From Streptomyces sp. NBC_00154 (GTDB taxonomy: Bacteria > Actinomycetota > Actinomycetes > Streptomycetales > Streptomycetaceae): a stretch of 64,000 bases of DNA. The translations under genes were made by a program, and so were the position numbers. The DNA lies in assembly GCF_026342835.1 (NCBI RefSeq), contig NZ_JAPEMI010000001.1, positions 7,198,501-7,262,500 of the forward strand, written 5' to 3'. The notes beneath the pieces are model-generated. The model had not been told where the DNA came from and did not search any database. It was given only the letters and a program-made list of their open reading frames with translations. Shown piece by piece: positions 33,383 through 42,148 of the stretch. Numbering within the stretch: the stretch's first letter is position 1; the number at the start of each line of letters is the position of its first letter.

Positions 33383-34945
33383 TCAGAGCCCGGTGACCTT
33401 GGCGCTCGCCGACAGCTCGTAGACCAGGGTGACCGTGCGGCGGCTCCCGGGCGGGAGAGTGACGTCCCAGCGGGCGATGCCTTCGGCGTCGACCACGTCG
33501 GGCGCCGGGGAGCACGAATCCTTGTGCAGACGTATCTCCACCGCCGAGACCTCGGAGACCGGGATCCGCTCCCGAAGGACGACCACCCGCTCGTCGTGCT
33601 CCCCCGGGGCGGAGAACCGGGACAGGTGCAGCCGGACCGTGCGGGTGACCACGGTCCGCTGGGTGATACCGGCGGAGTCGCGGGACTCCTCGGCATGCCG
33701 GACCACCCTGTAGTCGTCGCAGCTGCCGAAGGCCAGCTCAACGGGGGCGCCAGGGGCAGTGAAGTCCAGGGTGCCGCGGCCGCTGAATCCGCTGCCGCGG
33801 ACCAGGTCCACGGGCCCGGCGAGCAGCGCGTGGCCTGACAGGTTGTCGAACCGCACCACCTGGGTGACCAGGGGGGACAACTCCGATGAACAGGCGTACT
33901 CACTGGGCGCGGCCGTGGTGAATGCGGAGAGCAGCACTCGATGGGCGCGGCCGTCACCGGGCACCGAGACCGGCGCGGGGGATCTCAACACCCGCGCCTC
34001 GCCACCGTCGTCCAGCCCCGGCAGGCCGAGCACCGAGGCCGGGCCGAGGGACCCGATCTCCTCCTCGCGCAGCTCGACGTCGACCGTGCGGCGCTCCGCT
34101 GCGGAGCGGTCCTTGAGGGTCAGCCGGTCCTCACCCAGCCGTGGCGGATCGGTGGCCAGCGCCGAGCGGGCCGTCGACAATGTCAGCCGTACGTCCGACC
34201 AGTCCTCACCGGTGCGCTGCCAGACCACGGCGTCGGTCTCCAGTGTCAGGGAGTCCCCGTCGAGCACGGCCCGATAGGCGGGCCGCCACAGCGCACACGG
34301 GGTGAGGTGGCTCAGGCGCAGCCCGACCGGCCCGGCGACCGTGGCCTCCACGGTCAACTCGATATGGCCGACCAGCTCGGCCGGCTCCTCCTCGGAGAGA
34401 TGCATGGCCCGCTGAGCTTCCCCGAGTTCGACAGCGAGGGCGGCCAGCCGGGCTTCCACTGTGCGGAGTTGCTCGCCGTGCGCGTCGCGCTCGTCGTCCA
34501 CCCGGTCCAGTTCGCGGGCCCAGCGGAGCCGCTCGGTCTCCCCGGAGCCGGCGCCTTCGCCGATCTCCCGCAGCAGATCGGCGGCGAGGCGGCCGAGCAG
34601 GTCAAGGCGGGCATGCAGCCGGTCGCGTCGCTTCCCCAGGGCCAGCCGCTCCTCCTCGAGGGTGTGTACGCGGTGGCGCAGGGCGGAGTCGTCGTCGGTG
34701 GACGGCAGTGGCCCGCACGGCGTCCAGCTGCGGACGATCCGTACGTCGAGCACGGTCGCGGGGTGATCGGCGGTCAGCTCGGCATGGAGGGTCCGGTCGA
34801 CGGCCAGCGCACTGACCGGCCCGAGACGTAGCCGCTGGACCCCAGCCTCCAGGTCGAGCACGACGGCGCGCTCGATGTGGGCTCGATCCTCAAGGCACGT
34901 GACGGCGGTGACGGGGAGGGCGATCGGCTTCGGGGCCGTGGACAT
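33383..34945 (-). CDS. DUF4139/DUF4140 (mucoidy inhibitor MuiA-like) protein, second of tandem pair
   Basis: 520 residues. The N-terminal DUF4140-like part (RAHIERAVVLDLEAGVQRLR, then DVRIVRSWTP) is followed by a coiled coil (about 85-185: RHRVHTLEEERLALGKRRD) and a DUF4139 beta-rich domain with the hallmark WRPAYRAVL, RTGEDWSDVRLTLSTA and later ERIPVSE. Function of the MuiA-like family is not established. The ATG at 34945 lies 8 bp after the stop of the paralogue upstream, so the two are co-transcribed. Shorter than its partner because it lacks the Pro-rich insert. Confidence 0.85.
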   Translation of the reverse strand: MSTAPKPIALPVTAVTCLEDRAHIERAVVLDLEAGVQRLRLGPVSALAVDRTLHAELTADHPATVLDVRIVRSWTPCGPLPSTDDDSALRHRVHTLEEERLALGKRRDRLHARLDLLGRLAADLLREIGEGAGSGETERLRWARELDRVDDERDAHGEQLRTVEARLAALAVELGEAQRAMHLSEEEPAELVGHIELTVEATVAGPVGLRLSHLTPCALWRPAYRAVLDGDSLTLETDAVVWQRTGEDWSDVRLTLSTARSALATDPPRLGEDRLTLKDRSAAERRTVDVELREEEIGSLGPASVLGLPGLDDGGEARVLRSPAPVSVPGDGRAHRVLLSAFTTAAPSEYACSSELSPLVTQVVRFDNLSGHALLAGPVDLVRGSGFSGRGTLDFTAPGAPVELAFGSCDDYRVVRHAEESRDSAGITQRTVVTRTVRLHLSRFSAPGEHDERVVVLRERIPVSEVSAVEIRLHKDSCSPAPDVVDAEGIARWDVTLPPGSRRTVTLVYELSASAKVTGL

Positions 34946-34953
34946 GGCGGGTG

Positions 34954-37050
34954 TCAGCTCCTGCGGTTGCCGCCGACCAGGGCCTTGCCGGTCGGGATGC
35001 GGATCTCGTAGCCGCCGTCCAAGGCGGCAGTGGCGCCTGCGGGCAGGTCCAGTCGCCAGACGCGGGTGCCCGGCGCATGTCGATCGGGCCCCGTGCCTTC
35101 CTCGGGTGCCGTCCAATCGGCTCGTTCCTCGATCCGGGCGTCCGGCTCGGAGGTGACCGGCACCCGCTCGCGGACTTCCACGGTGACGGGCCTCGCGAGC
35201 CGGTTGGCCAGCTCCACGTGGACGCGGTGGTCGAGCACGGTGGTGTTGTTGCGCAGGCCCGAGGTCGACTCGTGCAGGTTCGTGCGGCGGCTGACCCGGA
35301 TTCCCTCGGCCGGCCCGAGCCCCACCCGGCGGACACCGCCGGGGGCAAGCGTGGGCAGTGCGGCGGTCAGCAGGAAGTCGTCGTCGACGGTGACCTCCAC
35401 CGGGCCGGCCAGCAGTGCCTGGTCGGTGGAGTTGGAGAGCACCAACGTCGCGTACACGGTCTGCTCCACGGACGGCACACAGAGGTACTCGGTACGCAGG
35501 CCGACCGGGATCTCGCCGACGGTGACGGTGTGCCAGGTGCCGTCCGACGGAATGTCGGCACGAGCGGTGGCATCGAAGCGGTGGTCGAAGGAACCCGCCG
35601 ACTCGCGGGGCCGTACGGCCTGCCCGTGCAACGGCAGCGCGGCCACCGCTTCGGCGCGGCGGCGGTACTCGGCCGCCACGGGGTCGAAGGAAGAGTCGGG
35701 AAACAGCCGGCCTCTGCGACTGCCCTGCTCGTCGGGGCCGCACAGGACAAGGGCGGCATAGTCGAGCTCGGCGCCGCTCGGCTGCGGCGGACCGGCCACC
35801 GGTTCCGGAGGGGGTGGCGGCGCAGCCCGGCCAGGAGCCGCGGGCGCCATGGCGGCGGGGGCACCCGCGAAAGACCTGTCGCCGGTACGGGGCCTGTTGC
35901 CCGGTCGCGACCCGGCCGGCTGCGCGAGGGCGGGCATCCCGCCGCCAAAGGATTCCGGGGGAGCGCCGCCGGGCACCGGGACCGCTGCCGACGGACCGCC
36001 GTAGCTCTGCGGTGCCGGCGGCGGGGGAGGCGGCGGTGGCGGAACGGGACCGGATGCGAAGACGCCCGCGGCACCCATGGGCGCGGGGCCGGCTCCGACA
36101 GCCGCGGGTGCGATGGTCGTGGCTGGGCCGGGGCCCGCCGCGTCGTAGCCGGAGAACAAGTCGACCAGTCCGGCCGGGGGCTCGCGCCAGCCAGAAGGCG
36201 CGGGGGCGGGCTGACTGCGACCGATACGGATCGAGCGGAGTCTCGGCAGGTCGGTGCGGCGCCGGAGATCGGCGGTGGCCAGGGCGATGCGCACGCCGGT
36301 CCAGTCCTCGCCGGTCCGCTGGGCGACCGAGGCGCGCAGCACCAGACGGCCGCTGCCGTCGCCCTGACGGTGAGTGAGACGGTAGGCCGGCACCCAAACG
36401 GCGCCCGGCACCCCGTATTCCAGCTCCAGCTCCACCTCAGCATCACCGGTGCCGTCGAGTGCCAGGACCGCGCAGACTGTGGTCTCCACGTGCGCTGACG
36501 GCGCGTCGGTGGAGGCACGGGCGAGCCTGTCTGCGGCGACGGTGAGCTCGTGCTCGACGTTCCGCAGCGCCTCCTCCAGCTCGGCGAGGCGGTTGTGCAG
36601 TCCCGCCAGCCGCTCGTCGACGAAGTCGGCGAGCTCCAGCCAGGCGTCGACCGGGGTGCGACGATGCGGGTCCTCGCGCCTGCGGGCAGGTGGGACCGGG
36701 TGGAGAGCGCTGACCTCTTCGATCAGGCTCAGCTGTCGGTCCCTGCGTCCCTGCGCCGCCGCGTACTCGTCGCTCAGCCGCTCGACCTCGCGCCGCAACT
36801 CGTCGGGAGTGCCTGCGCCGAGCGGTGAGACCTCGACTTCCACCCGGGCCTCGGTGACGCGCACCCCGGGCGTGCCCAGGACCCGGGCCCGCAGCGAGCC
36901 CGGGTCCAGCGAGCGGGGCAGTCCCGTCACCCGCACCCGGCCGTCAGGCGACACGCTGCCCCGCGCCAGGCGTCGGCAGACCGCGCCCTGCGCGTACACC
37001 ACGACCGAATCAAGAGTCGACCCCCACCTCTGTGTTGACTCAGCCGTCAT
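34954..37050 (-). CDS. DUF4139/DUF4140 (mucoidy inhibitor MuiA-like) protein with Pro-rich insert
   Basis: 698 residues. DUF4140 N-terminal domain (TLDSVVVYAQGAVCRRLARG), a coiled coil (about 80-190), and a DUF4139 domain (AVWVPAYRLTHRQ, QRTGEDWTGVRIALATA) interrupted by a low-complexity Pro/Gly/Ala-rich insert of about 150 residues (about 300-450, including a run of ten prolines). The domain resumes with HTVTVGEIPVGLRTEYLC and ends GYEIRIPTGKALVGGNRRS. The ATG at 37050 is preferred over one at 37074 because a purine-rich site precedes it closely. Forms an operon with the shorter paralogue. Confidence 0.85.
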   Translation of the reverse strand: MTAESTQRWGSTLDSVVVYAQGAVCRRLARGSVSPDGRVRVTGLPRSLDPGSLRARVLGTPGVRVTEARVEVEVSPLGAGTPDELRREVERLSDEYAAAQGRRDRQLSLIEEVSALHPVPPARRREDPHRRTPVDAWLELADFVDERLAGLHNRLAELEEALRNVEHELTVAADRLARASTDAPSAHVETTVCAVLALDGTGDAEVELELEYGVPGAVWVPAYRLTHRQGDGSGRLVLRASVAQRTGEDWTGVRIALATADLRRRTDLPRLRSIRIGRSQPAPAPSGWREPPAGLVDLFSGYDAAGPGPATTIAPAAVGAGPAPMGAAGVFASGPVPPPPPPPPPAPQSYGGPSAAVPVPGGAPPESFGGGMPALAQPAGSRPGNRPRTGDRSFAGAPAAMAPAAPGRAAPPPPPEPVAGPPQPSGAELDYAALVLCGPDEQGSRRGRLFPDSSFDPVAAEYRRRAEAVAALPLHGQAVRPRESAGSFDHRFDATARADIPSDGTWHTVTVGEIPVGLRTEYLCVPSVEQTVYATLVLSNSTDQALLAGPVEVTVDDDFLLTAALPTLAPGGVRRVGLGPAEGIRVSRRTNLHESTSGLRNNTTVLDHRVHVELANRLARPVTVEVRERVPVTSEPDARIEERADWTAPEEGTGPDRHAPGTRVWRLDLPAGATAALDGGYEIRIPTGKALVGGNRRS

Positions 37051-37296
37051 GTGCTCCGCCCCCCGCCGGTCCATACTGAGCGAAGCCTACTCCCGGGCGG
37101 TCTGCGCGTCCGCGTCGAATCAGGAGGATGGCGTCCAGCACCACACGCCCGGTTGGCTGAGCAGCCGTTTCACCGCCTCCTACAAGGGGCGGGTGTCCAT
37201 GCACTGCAGTTCTGCGGACGGCTTCGATTGCCCGCACGCAAGCGGGCGGCCCCCGCTGCGAATGCCCAACGCTCCTCTGGGGCAACCCTTTTTCTT

Positions 37297-37354
37297 CGGT
37301 CGGCCGACCGGCGACCTGGCTCGACCGACCGCCGACCTGCCCTCGGTCGGCGGT
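37297..37354. promoter_or_regulatory. Two strong hairpins before the HflX-like ORF
   Basis: CGGTCGGCCGACCG (37297-37310) is a perfect palindrome. ACCGCCGACC (37328-37337) and GGTCGGCGGT (37345-37354) form a perfect 10-bp stem with a 7-nt loop, ending on the GTG of the next ORF. They may be a terminator, an attenuator or a translation block. Confidence 0.5.
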
Positions 37355-37628
37355 GCAGGAGGTGACGACGCATGGTGCTCGGGTCGTGGGCCGCATCGTG
37401 CAGCGGCGTGGCGTCTCGGACGGCGGGGCCAAGAAGATGGCCCTGCCCTACTCGTCGCGGACTCTTCTGAGCTACGGGAAAGTTCGTGAAACAGCCGCGC
37501 TCTGTGAGCAGACCGATGCGGACGCGGCGGTCTTCTTGTCGCCTCTGACAGGGCGCCAGCGTCGTGCGCTGACAAGAATGCTTGGCTGCTCCGCTGTGAG
37601 TCTCGCCGATGCCTTGACTACTGACTGA
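37353..37628 (+). CDS. Small protein resembling the HflX N-terminal domain
   Basis: 91 residues. The sequence GARVVGRIVQRRGVS, SRTLLSYGKVRETAALCEQ, and TDADAAVFLSPLTGRQRRAL follows the pattern of the HflX GTPase N-terminal domain (A.VVG..VQ.R, then GKVEEL, then ADLVVFDDELSP.Q). There is no G domain downstream, so it is either a stand-alone HflX-N-like protein or an N-terminal gene fragment. The start is unclear: GTG at 37353 overlaps a hairpin, and a GTG at 37362 is possible. A perfect AGGAGGTGA lies between them. Confidence 0.55.
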   Translation: MQEVTTHGARVVGRIVQRRGVSDGGAKKMALPYSSRTLLSYGKVRETAALCEQTDADAAVFLSPLTGRQRRALTRMLGCSAVSLADALTTD

Positions 37629-37806
37629 GTCCGTTCCTCGCCTCTGATCTCGAACAGTGAGTCGGTTCGTGTTCACTGACCCAGGCATTCGCCGGACAGG
37701 CGGACGGCCCCGCATGAGCATGCGTTTTGTCACAGGACCGCACTCATACGAGGACCACAGGGGTGGGCCTCTCTTGACTGATCAAGCTCTTCTTTCGCGG
37801 TGGCCG

Positions 37807-38217
37807 CTAGGAGTTGGACCAGTCCCTGGTGGAAAGGACCAGCAGGTAGCCGTCCGGGTCTTGGAGGGTCACGCCCCACGTATCCCAATACGGATTGTGC
37901 GCCGGCACTCGCTTGCCGCCGTGCCGTTCGAGGCGTTCGACCAGGGAGGCAGGCACCGGTTCGCCGAGGTAGATCACCAGAAGGTCCTCGGGGGTCGGGT
38001 GTGGATCCACGGTGGCGACGGGATCATGCACGAGTTCCAGGTGCCACCCGGCGCCCGGCCGGCCGACCATCAGGAGCGAGTGGTCGCCTGGAGTGCCACC
38101 CGCCGCATGCTGGTACAGAACGTCGAGACCCAGGCCCGAGATCCAGAACTGTTCCGCCGCTCCCAGGTCACGTGACGGACGAGCGATGCGTACATGGGCT
38201 GTGGCGTTGGCCGGCAT
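37807..38217 (-). CDS. VOC family (glyoxalase/bleomycin-resistance-like) protein
   Basis: 136 residues. Starts HVRIARPSRDLGAAEQFWIS with the typical 'FW..GLGLDVLY' of VOC proteins, and ends WGVTLQDPDGYLLVLSTRDW, which carries the conserved 'DPDGY' of the second module. Metal ligands appear as H in the first strand, the E of HLELVHD, and a conserved position near the end. Substrate unknown. Isolated, transcribed away from the beta-galactosidase operon region. Confidence 0.87.
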   Translation of the reverse strand: MPANATAHVRIARPSRDLGAAEQFWISGLGLDVLYQHAAGGTPGDHSLLMVGRPGAGWHLELVHDPVATVDPHPTPEDLLVIYLGEPVPASLVERLERHGGKRVPAHNPYWDTWGVTLQDPDGYLLVLSTRDWSNS

Positions 38218-38537
38218 GTGCTACCCCTGGTCGGAATGGAGCCGCCGTACGCCGACTGCTCATCACGAGGACCCTAGCGAGCGGAGGAGCACGCGCCCAT
38301 CGGGCGCTGGTCCTAGGTCCGCCTCAGAAGTGCTGGTGACAGCGATCGGCGAGCCGCTGTGACCAGCACTTCCGCAACAGGCCCCGGCTCGAGATTCAAC
38401 GTCATCGGCAGGCAATTCCCACCCCCTGATGCCGTGCGCGACACCGTCTGCGAGGGCACGTCGGCGTGACCCTCGAACGGGTTGCCCGCCGTTCAGGGGG
38501 TGTCAGGGGGCTGTTCTGTACGCGGTGAACCCCGTCG
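38218..38537. other. Intergenic region after the beta-galactosidase operon
   Basis: 320 bp between the start of the VOC gene and the end of the GH42 gene. No gene, promoter or clear hairpin terminator was recognised. Confidence 0.35.
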
Positions 38538-40589
38538 TCAGGTCGCGGGCTGCCGCAGCACGGCGACGTCTCTGGGGGAGAGAACGAGGGCGCCGTCATC
38601 GCTTGCCCGACCGATCAGGAGGTCTCCGGCGAGTCCGGTCACCGGCACCGTCTCGTCGGTCCGGTTGACCAGGAAGAGGTAGCGGCTGCCGCCGTCGCGG
38701 CGCACGATCAACTCGACACTTCCCCTTGCGCCGTCGGGCAGTTCACTGCCGACATCGGCAGAGGCGAGCAGCTTCGGCAGCAGGACGGTGAGGCCGTCCG
38801 CACCCAGCCGGGTGGAGATGTAGGCGGCCGAACCCTGGCCCACGGCCCGGCGGGTGACGGCGGGGCGGCCGGCGTACGCACCGCTGCAGTACTCGGCCAG
38901 CACCTCCACCTCGGGGTCGGTGACGGTGATCCGGTCGGTCCACAGCGTGCCCAACGTGGTTCCGTCCAGCCCGACTTCGACCGTGTCGCCGTCGAGCAGG
39001 GGGCCGAACTCCTCGATGCGGATGCCGAGGAGATCGCGCAGGGCTCCCGGGTAGCCGCCGAGCCAGATGTGGTCGTTCTCGTCGACGATGCCGGAGAAGT
39101 ACGTGGTGACCAGGTGGCCGCCGTTCTCGGCGTACCGGGTGAGTTCCTTGGCCAGCGCGGCGGGGACGACGTGCAGTACCGGCGTGATCAGGAGCTGGTA
39201 CCGGTCGAGGTCGGCCTGTGCGGTGACGACGTCTGCCCTTACGCCGAGGGTGAGGAGGGCGGAGTACCAGTCGAGCGCCTCCTTGCGGTAATCGAGGAGG
39301 GAAGTGGGATGGGAGTCCTGCTCACTGGCCCACCACGACTCCCAGTCGAAGACGATCCCGACGCGCGCCGTTTCACGCTCGGACCCGGCGACCGGGGCCA
39401 GCGTCCTGAGGGTCTGGCCTAGTTCGGTCACCGCGCGGAAGGCGTCACTGTCGGACCCGGCGTGCGGCACCATCGCCGAGTGGTATTTCTCGGCGCCGGC
39501 CGCCGACTGTCGCCACTGGAAGAAGCACACGGCGTCGGCGCCGTGCGCGACGTGCAACAGTGAGTCGCGGGCGAGGTCGCCGGGACGCTTGGCCAGGTTG
39601 ACGGGTTGCCAGTTGACGGCGCTGGTGGAGTGCTCCATGAGGAACCACGGACGTCCGCCCGAGATACCGCTGACGAGGTTGGCGGAGAAGGACAGTTCGT
39701 CGCGGTCCTGGGGGCCGGGCGTGACGTAGTGGTCGTTGGAGACGAAGTCGATCTCATCAGCCCAGTCGGCGTAGTTCATCCCCTTGGTGCCGCCCATGAC
39801 CATGAAGTTCGTGGTGACCGGAACACCGGGTGTGATCTCGCGCAGCACGTCCCGCTCCGCGCGCAGATACTCCTTCAGCGCATCGGAGGAGAAGCGCTTG
39901 AAGTCCAGCTGCTGCGTCGGGTTCGGGTGGGAAGCGGCCAACCGGGGCGGGAGGATCTGCTCCCAGTCGCTGTACCTCTGGGACCAGAAAGCGGTGCCCC
40001 AGGCATGGTTGAGGCCGTCGAGCGTGGTGTACCGGGCGCGCAGCCAGTCGCGGAAGGCACGGGTGGCGTCGTCGGAGAAGTCGTAGATGTTGTGGCAGCC
40101 CAGCTCGTTGGAGACGTGCCAGGCCACCAGCGCGGGGTGGTTCGCGTACCGCTCGGCGATCGTCCGCACCAGGCGCAGCGAATGCTCGCGGAAGACGGGC
40201 GAGGTGGGACGCCAGTGCTGCCGTGCCCCCGGCCACACCGTCTCACCGGAGGCGGTCACCGGGAGGATCTCCGGATACGCCGTGGTGAGCCAGGGGGGTG
40301 GGGACGCGGTGGCGGTGGCCAGGTCGACGCCGATGCCTCCCGCGTGCAGCAGGTCCATGATCTCGTCGAGCCAGGAGAAGTCCCACTCGTTCTCGGCCGG
40401 CTGGATGCGGGCCCAGGAGAAGATCCCCACGGAGACGATGTTGACGCCGGCCTCGCGCATCAGCCGTACGTCCTCCTCCCACACCTCGCGTGGCCACTGC
40501 TCCGGGTTGTAGTCGGCTCCGTAGGCGAGGCGGGGGGTGGGATCACCGTCCGGCCCGTGCTGCAACTGGGACAGGAGGGTGGAGATCAT
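38538..40589 (-). CDS. GH42 beta-galactosidase
   Basis: 683 residues. A GH42 TIM barrel (about 20-390; GADYNPEQWP near the N-terminus) carries the acid/base Glu in WHVSNELGCHN (E162) and the nucleophile Glu in WFLMEHSTS (E319). A trimerisation domain (about 400-620) and a small C-terminal beta domain follow. No signal peptide, so it hydrolyses imported beta-galactosides in the cytoplasm. The ATG at 40589 follows AAGGA. It is the last gene of a LacI-controlled operon (permease, permease, binding protein, GH42), which fits uptake and cleavage of a galactoside or galacto-oligosaccharide. Confidence 0.93.
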   Translation of the reverse strand: MISTLLSQLQHGPDGDPTPRLAYGADYNPEQWPREVWEEDVRLMREAGVNIVSVGIFSWARIQPAENEWDFSWLDEIMDLLHAGGIGVDLATATASPPPWLTTAYPEILPVTASGETVWPGARQHWRPTSPVFREHSLRLVRTIAERYANHPALVAWHVSNELGCHNIYDFSDDATRAFRDWLRARYTTLDGLNHAWGTAFWSQRYSDWEQILPPRLAASHPNPTQQLDFKRFSSDALKEYLRAERDVLREITPGVPVTTNFMVMGGTKGMNYADWADEIDFVSNDHYVTPGPQDRDELSFSANLVSGISGGRPWFLMEHSTSAVNWQPVNLAKRPGDLARDSLLHVAHGADAVCFFQWRQSAAGAEKYHSAMVPHAGSDSDAFRAVTELGQTLRTLAPVAGSERETARVGIVFDWESWWASEQDSHPTSLLDYRKEALDWYSALLTLGVRADVVTAQADLDRYQLLITPVLHVVPAALAKELTRYAENGGHLVTTYFSGIVDENDHIWLGGYPGALRDLLGIRIEEFGPLLDGDTVEVGLDGTTLGTLWTDRITVTDPEVEVLAEYCSGAYAGRPAVTRRAVGQGSAAYISTRLGADGLTVLLPKLLASADVGSELPDGARGSVELIVRRDGGSRYLFLVNRTDETVPVTGLAGDLLIGRASDDGALVLSPRDVAVLRQPAT

Positions 40590-40708
40590 GGTGGTCCTTC
40601 CGGTGTACCGCACGGGGTGGCGCGAGGTGATGCGTGGTGGCTTCCGGGAGGCTGCCGCTGCGAGCTTGCTCCTCAGCGGCAGCCTCCGGGGCGGCTGCTT
40701 CTGAGCGG

Positions 40709-42052
40709 CTACTTCTGAACGGTGAAGCCCTGCTCGTTTCCGTACTTGACGGAGGCGTCCTGCCAGCTCTTCAGACCGTCGGTCAGCTTGGTGCCGGATA
40801 TGTAGGCCTTGCCGACGGTGTCGTTGAAGATCGAGTTGGCGTAGACCTGGTAGGGCAGGTACGACCAGTCGGAGGCGACGTTCGCGGCCGACTCGGCGAA
40901 GATCTTGTTGGCCTGCTGTCCGCCGAAGTACGGGAACGCGGTGTTCTGGAACGAGCTGGACTGGAGATCGGCGGTGGTTGCCGGGAAGGCGCCCGCCTTG
41001 AGCCGGGTCTGGACGCCCTTGCCGGCGTTCGCGTACTCGGTGAAGGCGTAGGCGAGTTCCTTGTTCTTGCCCAGCGTGGGCAGGGCCAGGGAGCTGCCGC
41101 CGTTCTCCGCGCTGGCCTTGTCACCGGCGGTCCACGCGGGCAGCGGTGCGGCGCGCCAGTCGCCGGAGGCGCCCTGCACGCCCGTGGCGAAGTTGGCGGG
41201 CATCCAGGCTCCGGTGGCCAGGGTCGCGATGGTGCCGTCGCCCAGCCCCTTGTACCAGTCGTCGCTCCAGCCGGTGATGGGCGCCAGCAGCTTCTCGTCG
41301 AGGAGCTTCTGCCAGACGGCGGTGTACTTCTGGGCGCCGGCGTCGGAGAAGTCGATCTTCACGTTCGTGCCGTCGACCTTGTAGGGGCGCGAACCGGCCT
41401 GCCACAGCAGGCTGGTGGTCTCGCCGGCGTCGCCGGTGTCATTGGCGATGTACGCCTTGGGGTCGGCCTTGTGCAGGGCGCGGGCCGCCGTGAGGTACTC
41501 GTCCCACGTCGTCGGCACCTTGATTTTGTACTTGTCGAAGACCCTCTTGTTGTAGAAGAGGGCCATGGGCCCGGAGTCCATCGGCAGCGCGTATACGTTC
41601 TTGCTGCCGGATTTCACGGCGTTCCACGGGCCGGGGGAGTACTTGCTGGCGAGCTTGTCGGCGCCGTACGGGGTCAGGTCGTCCAGACCCTTCGTCAGCG
41701 CGTACTGCCCCAGTGCGTAGTACTCGATCTGCGCGACGTCGGGGACGCCCTTCTTCGCGGAGATGGCGTTCTGCAGGGCCTTGTACTGGTCGTTGCCGGT
41801 GCCGGAGTTGACGAGCTTGACGTGGACGGCCGGGTGTTCCTTCTGGAAGTCGGCGGCGACCTGCTTCAGTGTGGGCTCCCAGGCCCAGACCGTGAGGGTG
41901 CCGCCCTTCTTCAGGGCCGCGTCGATGTCCTTGGAGGAGACCTGCTTCGTGCTGGAGCTGTTGTCGTCGGAGCCGCCGCAGGCGGTCGCTCCCAAGGCGA
42001 GGGCCGAGACCAGGGCGAGGCCGCGCAGCAGGCGGCGGGGGTTCATGTGCAT
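40709..42052 (-). CDS. Extracellular sugar-binding lipoprotein (CUT1 ABC transporter)
   Basis: 447 residues. The lipoprotein signal ends LALGATACGGSDD, with the lipobox Cys near residue 25. The body is a family 1 solute-binding protein (TLTVWAWEPTLKQVAADFQK, VPDVAQIEYYALGQYAL, then YALPMDSGPMALFYNKRVF). It captures an oligosaccharide and delivers it to the two permeases encoded upstream. The ATG at 42052 has GGAAG at 7 nt. No ATPase gene is in the operon; CUT1 systems of Streptomyces commonly use a shared MsiK-type ATPase encoded elsewhere. Confidence 0.92.
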   Translation of the reverse strand: MHMNPRRLLRGLALVSALALGATACGGSDDNSSSTKQVSSKDIDAALKKGGTLTVWAWEPTLKQVAADFQKEHPAVHVKLVNSGTGNDQYKALQNAISAKKGVPDVAQIEYYALGQYALTKGLDDLTPYGADKLASKYSPGPWNAVKSGSKNVYALPMDSGPMALFYNKRVFDKYKIKVPTTWDEYLTAARALHKADPKAYIANDTGDAGETTSLLWQAGSRPYKVDGTNVKIDFSDAGAQKYTAVWQKLLDEKLLAPITGWSDDWYKGLGDGTIATLATGAWMPANFATGVQGASGDWRAAPLPAWTAGDKASAENGGSSLALPTLGKNKELAYAFTEYANAGKGVQTRLKAGAFPATTADLQSSSFQNTAFPYFGGQQANKIFAESAANVASDWSYLPYQVYANSIFNDTVGKAYISGTKLTDGLKSWQDASVKYGNEQGFTVQK

Positions 42053-42148
42053 GGGAGTGCTTCCACTTCGTCGTGGCCGAAACCGTGCCTGATGAGGGTT
42101 GGAAATCTGTGGGGGAGACCGGGGGGTGTTGCCGTGCGGGGCTCGGGG

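Noticed and set aside
36017..36060. Apparent tandem repeat GGCGGTGGC inside the MuiA-like gene
   Set aside because: It encodes the poly-proline run and is a codon-level low-complexity stretch, not a separate element.
34951..36498. A 515-codon plus-strand frame antisense to the larger MuiA-like gene
   Set aside because: Low-complexity Arg/Gly-rich translation of the Pro-rich insert; no domain.
37773..37786. CTTGACTGATCAAG as a third TetR operator
   Set aside because: It has one mismatch and lies downstream of the VOC gene stop rather than before a gene, so it is not listed as a regulatory feature.
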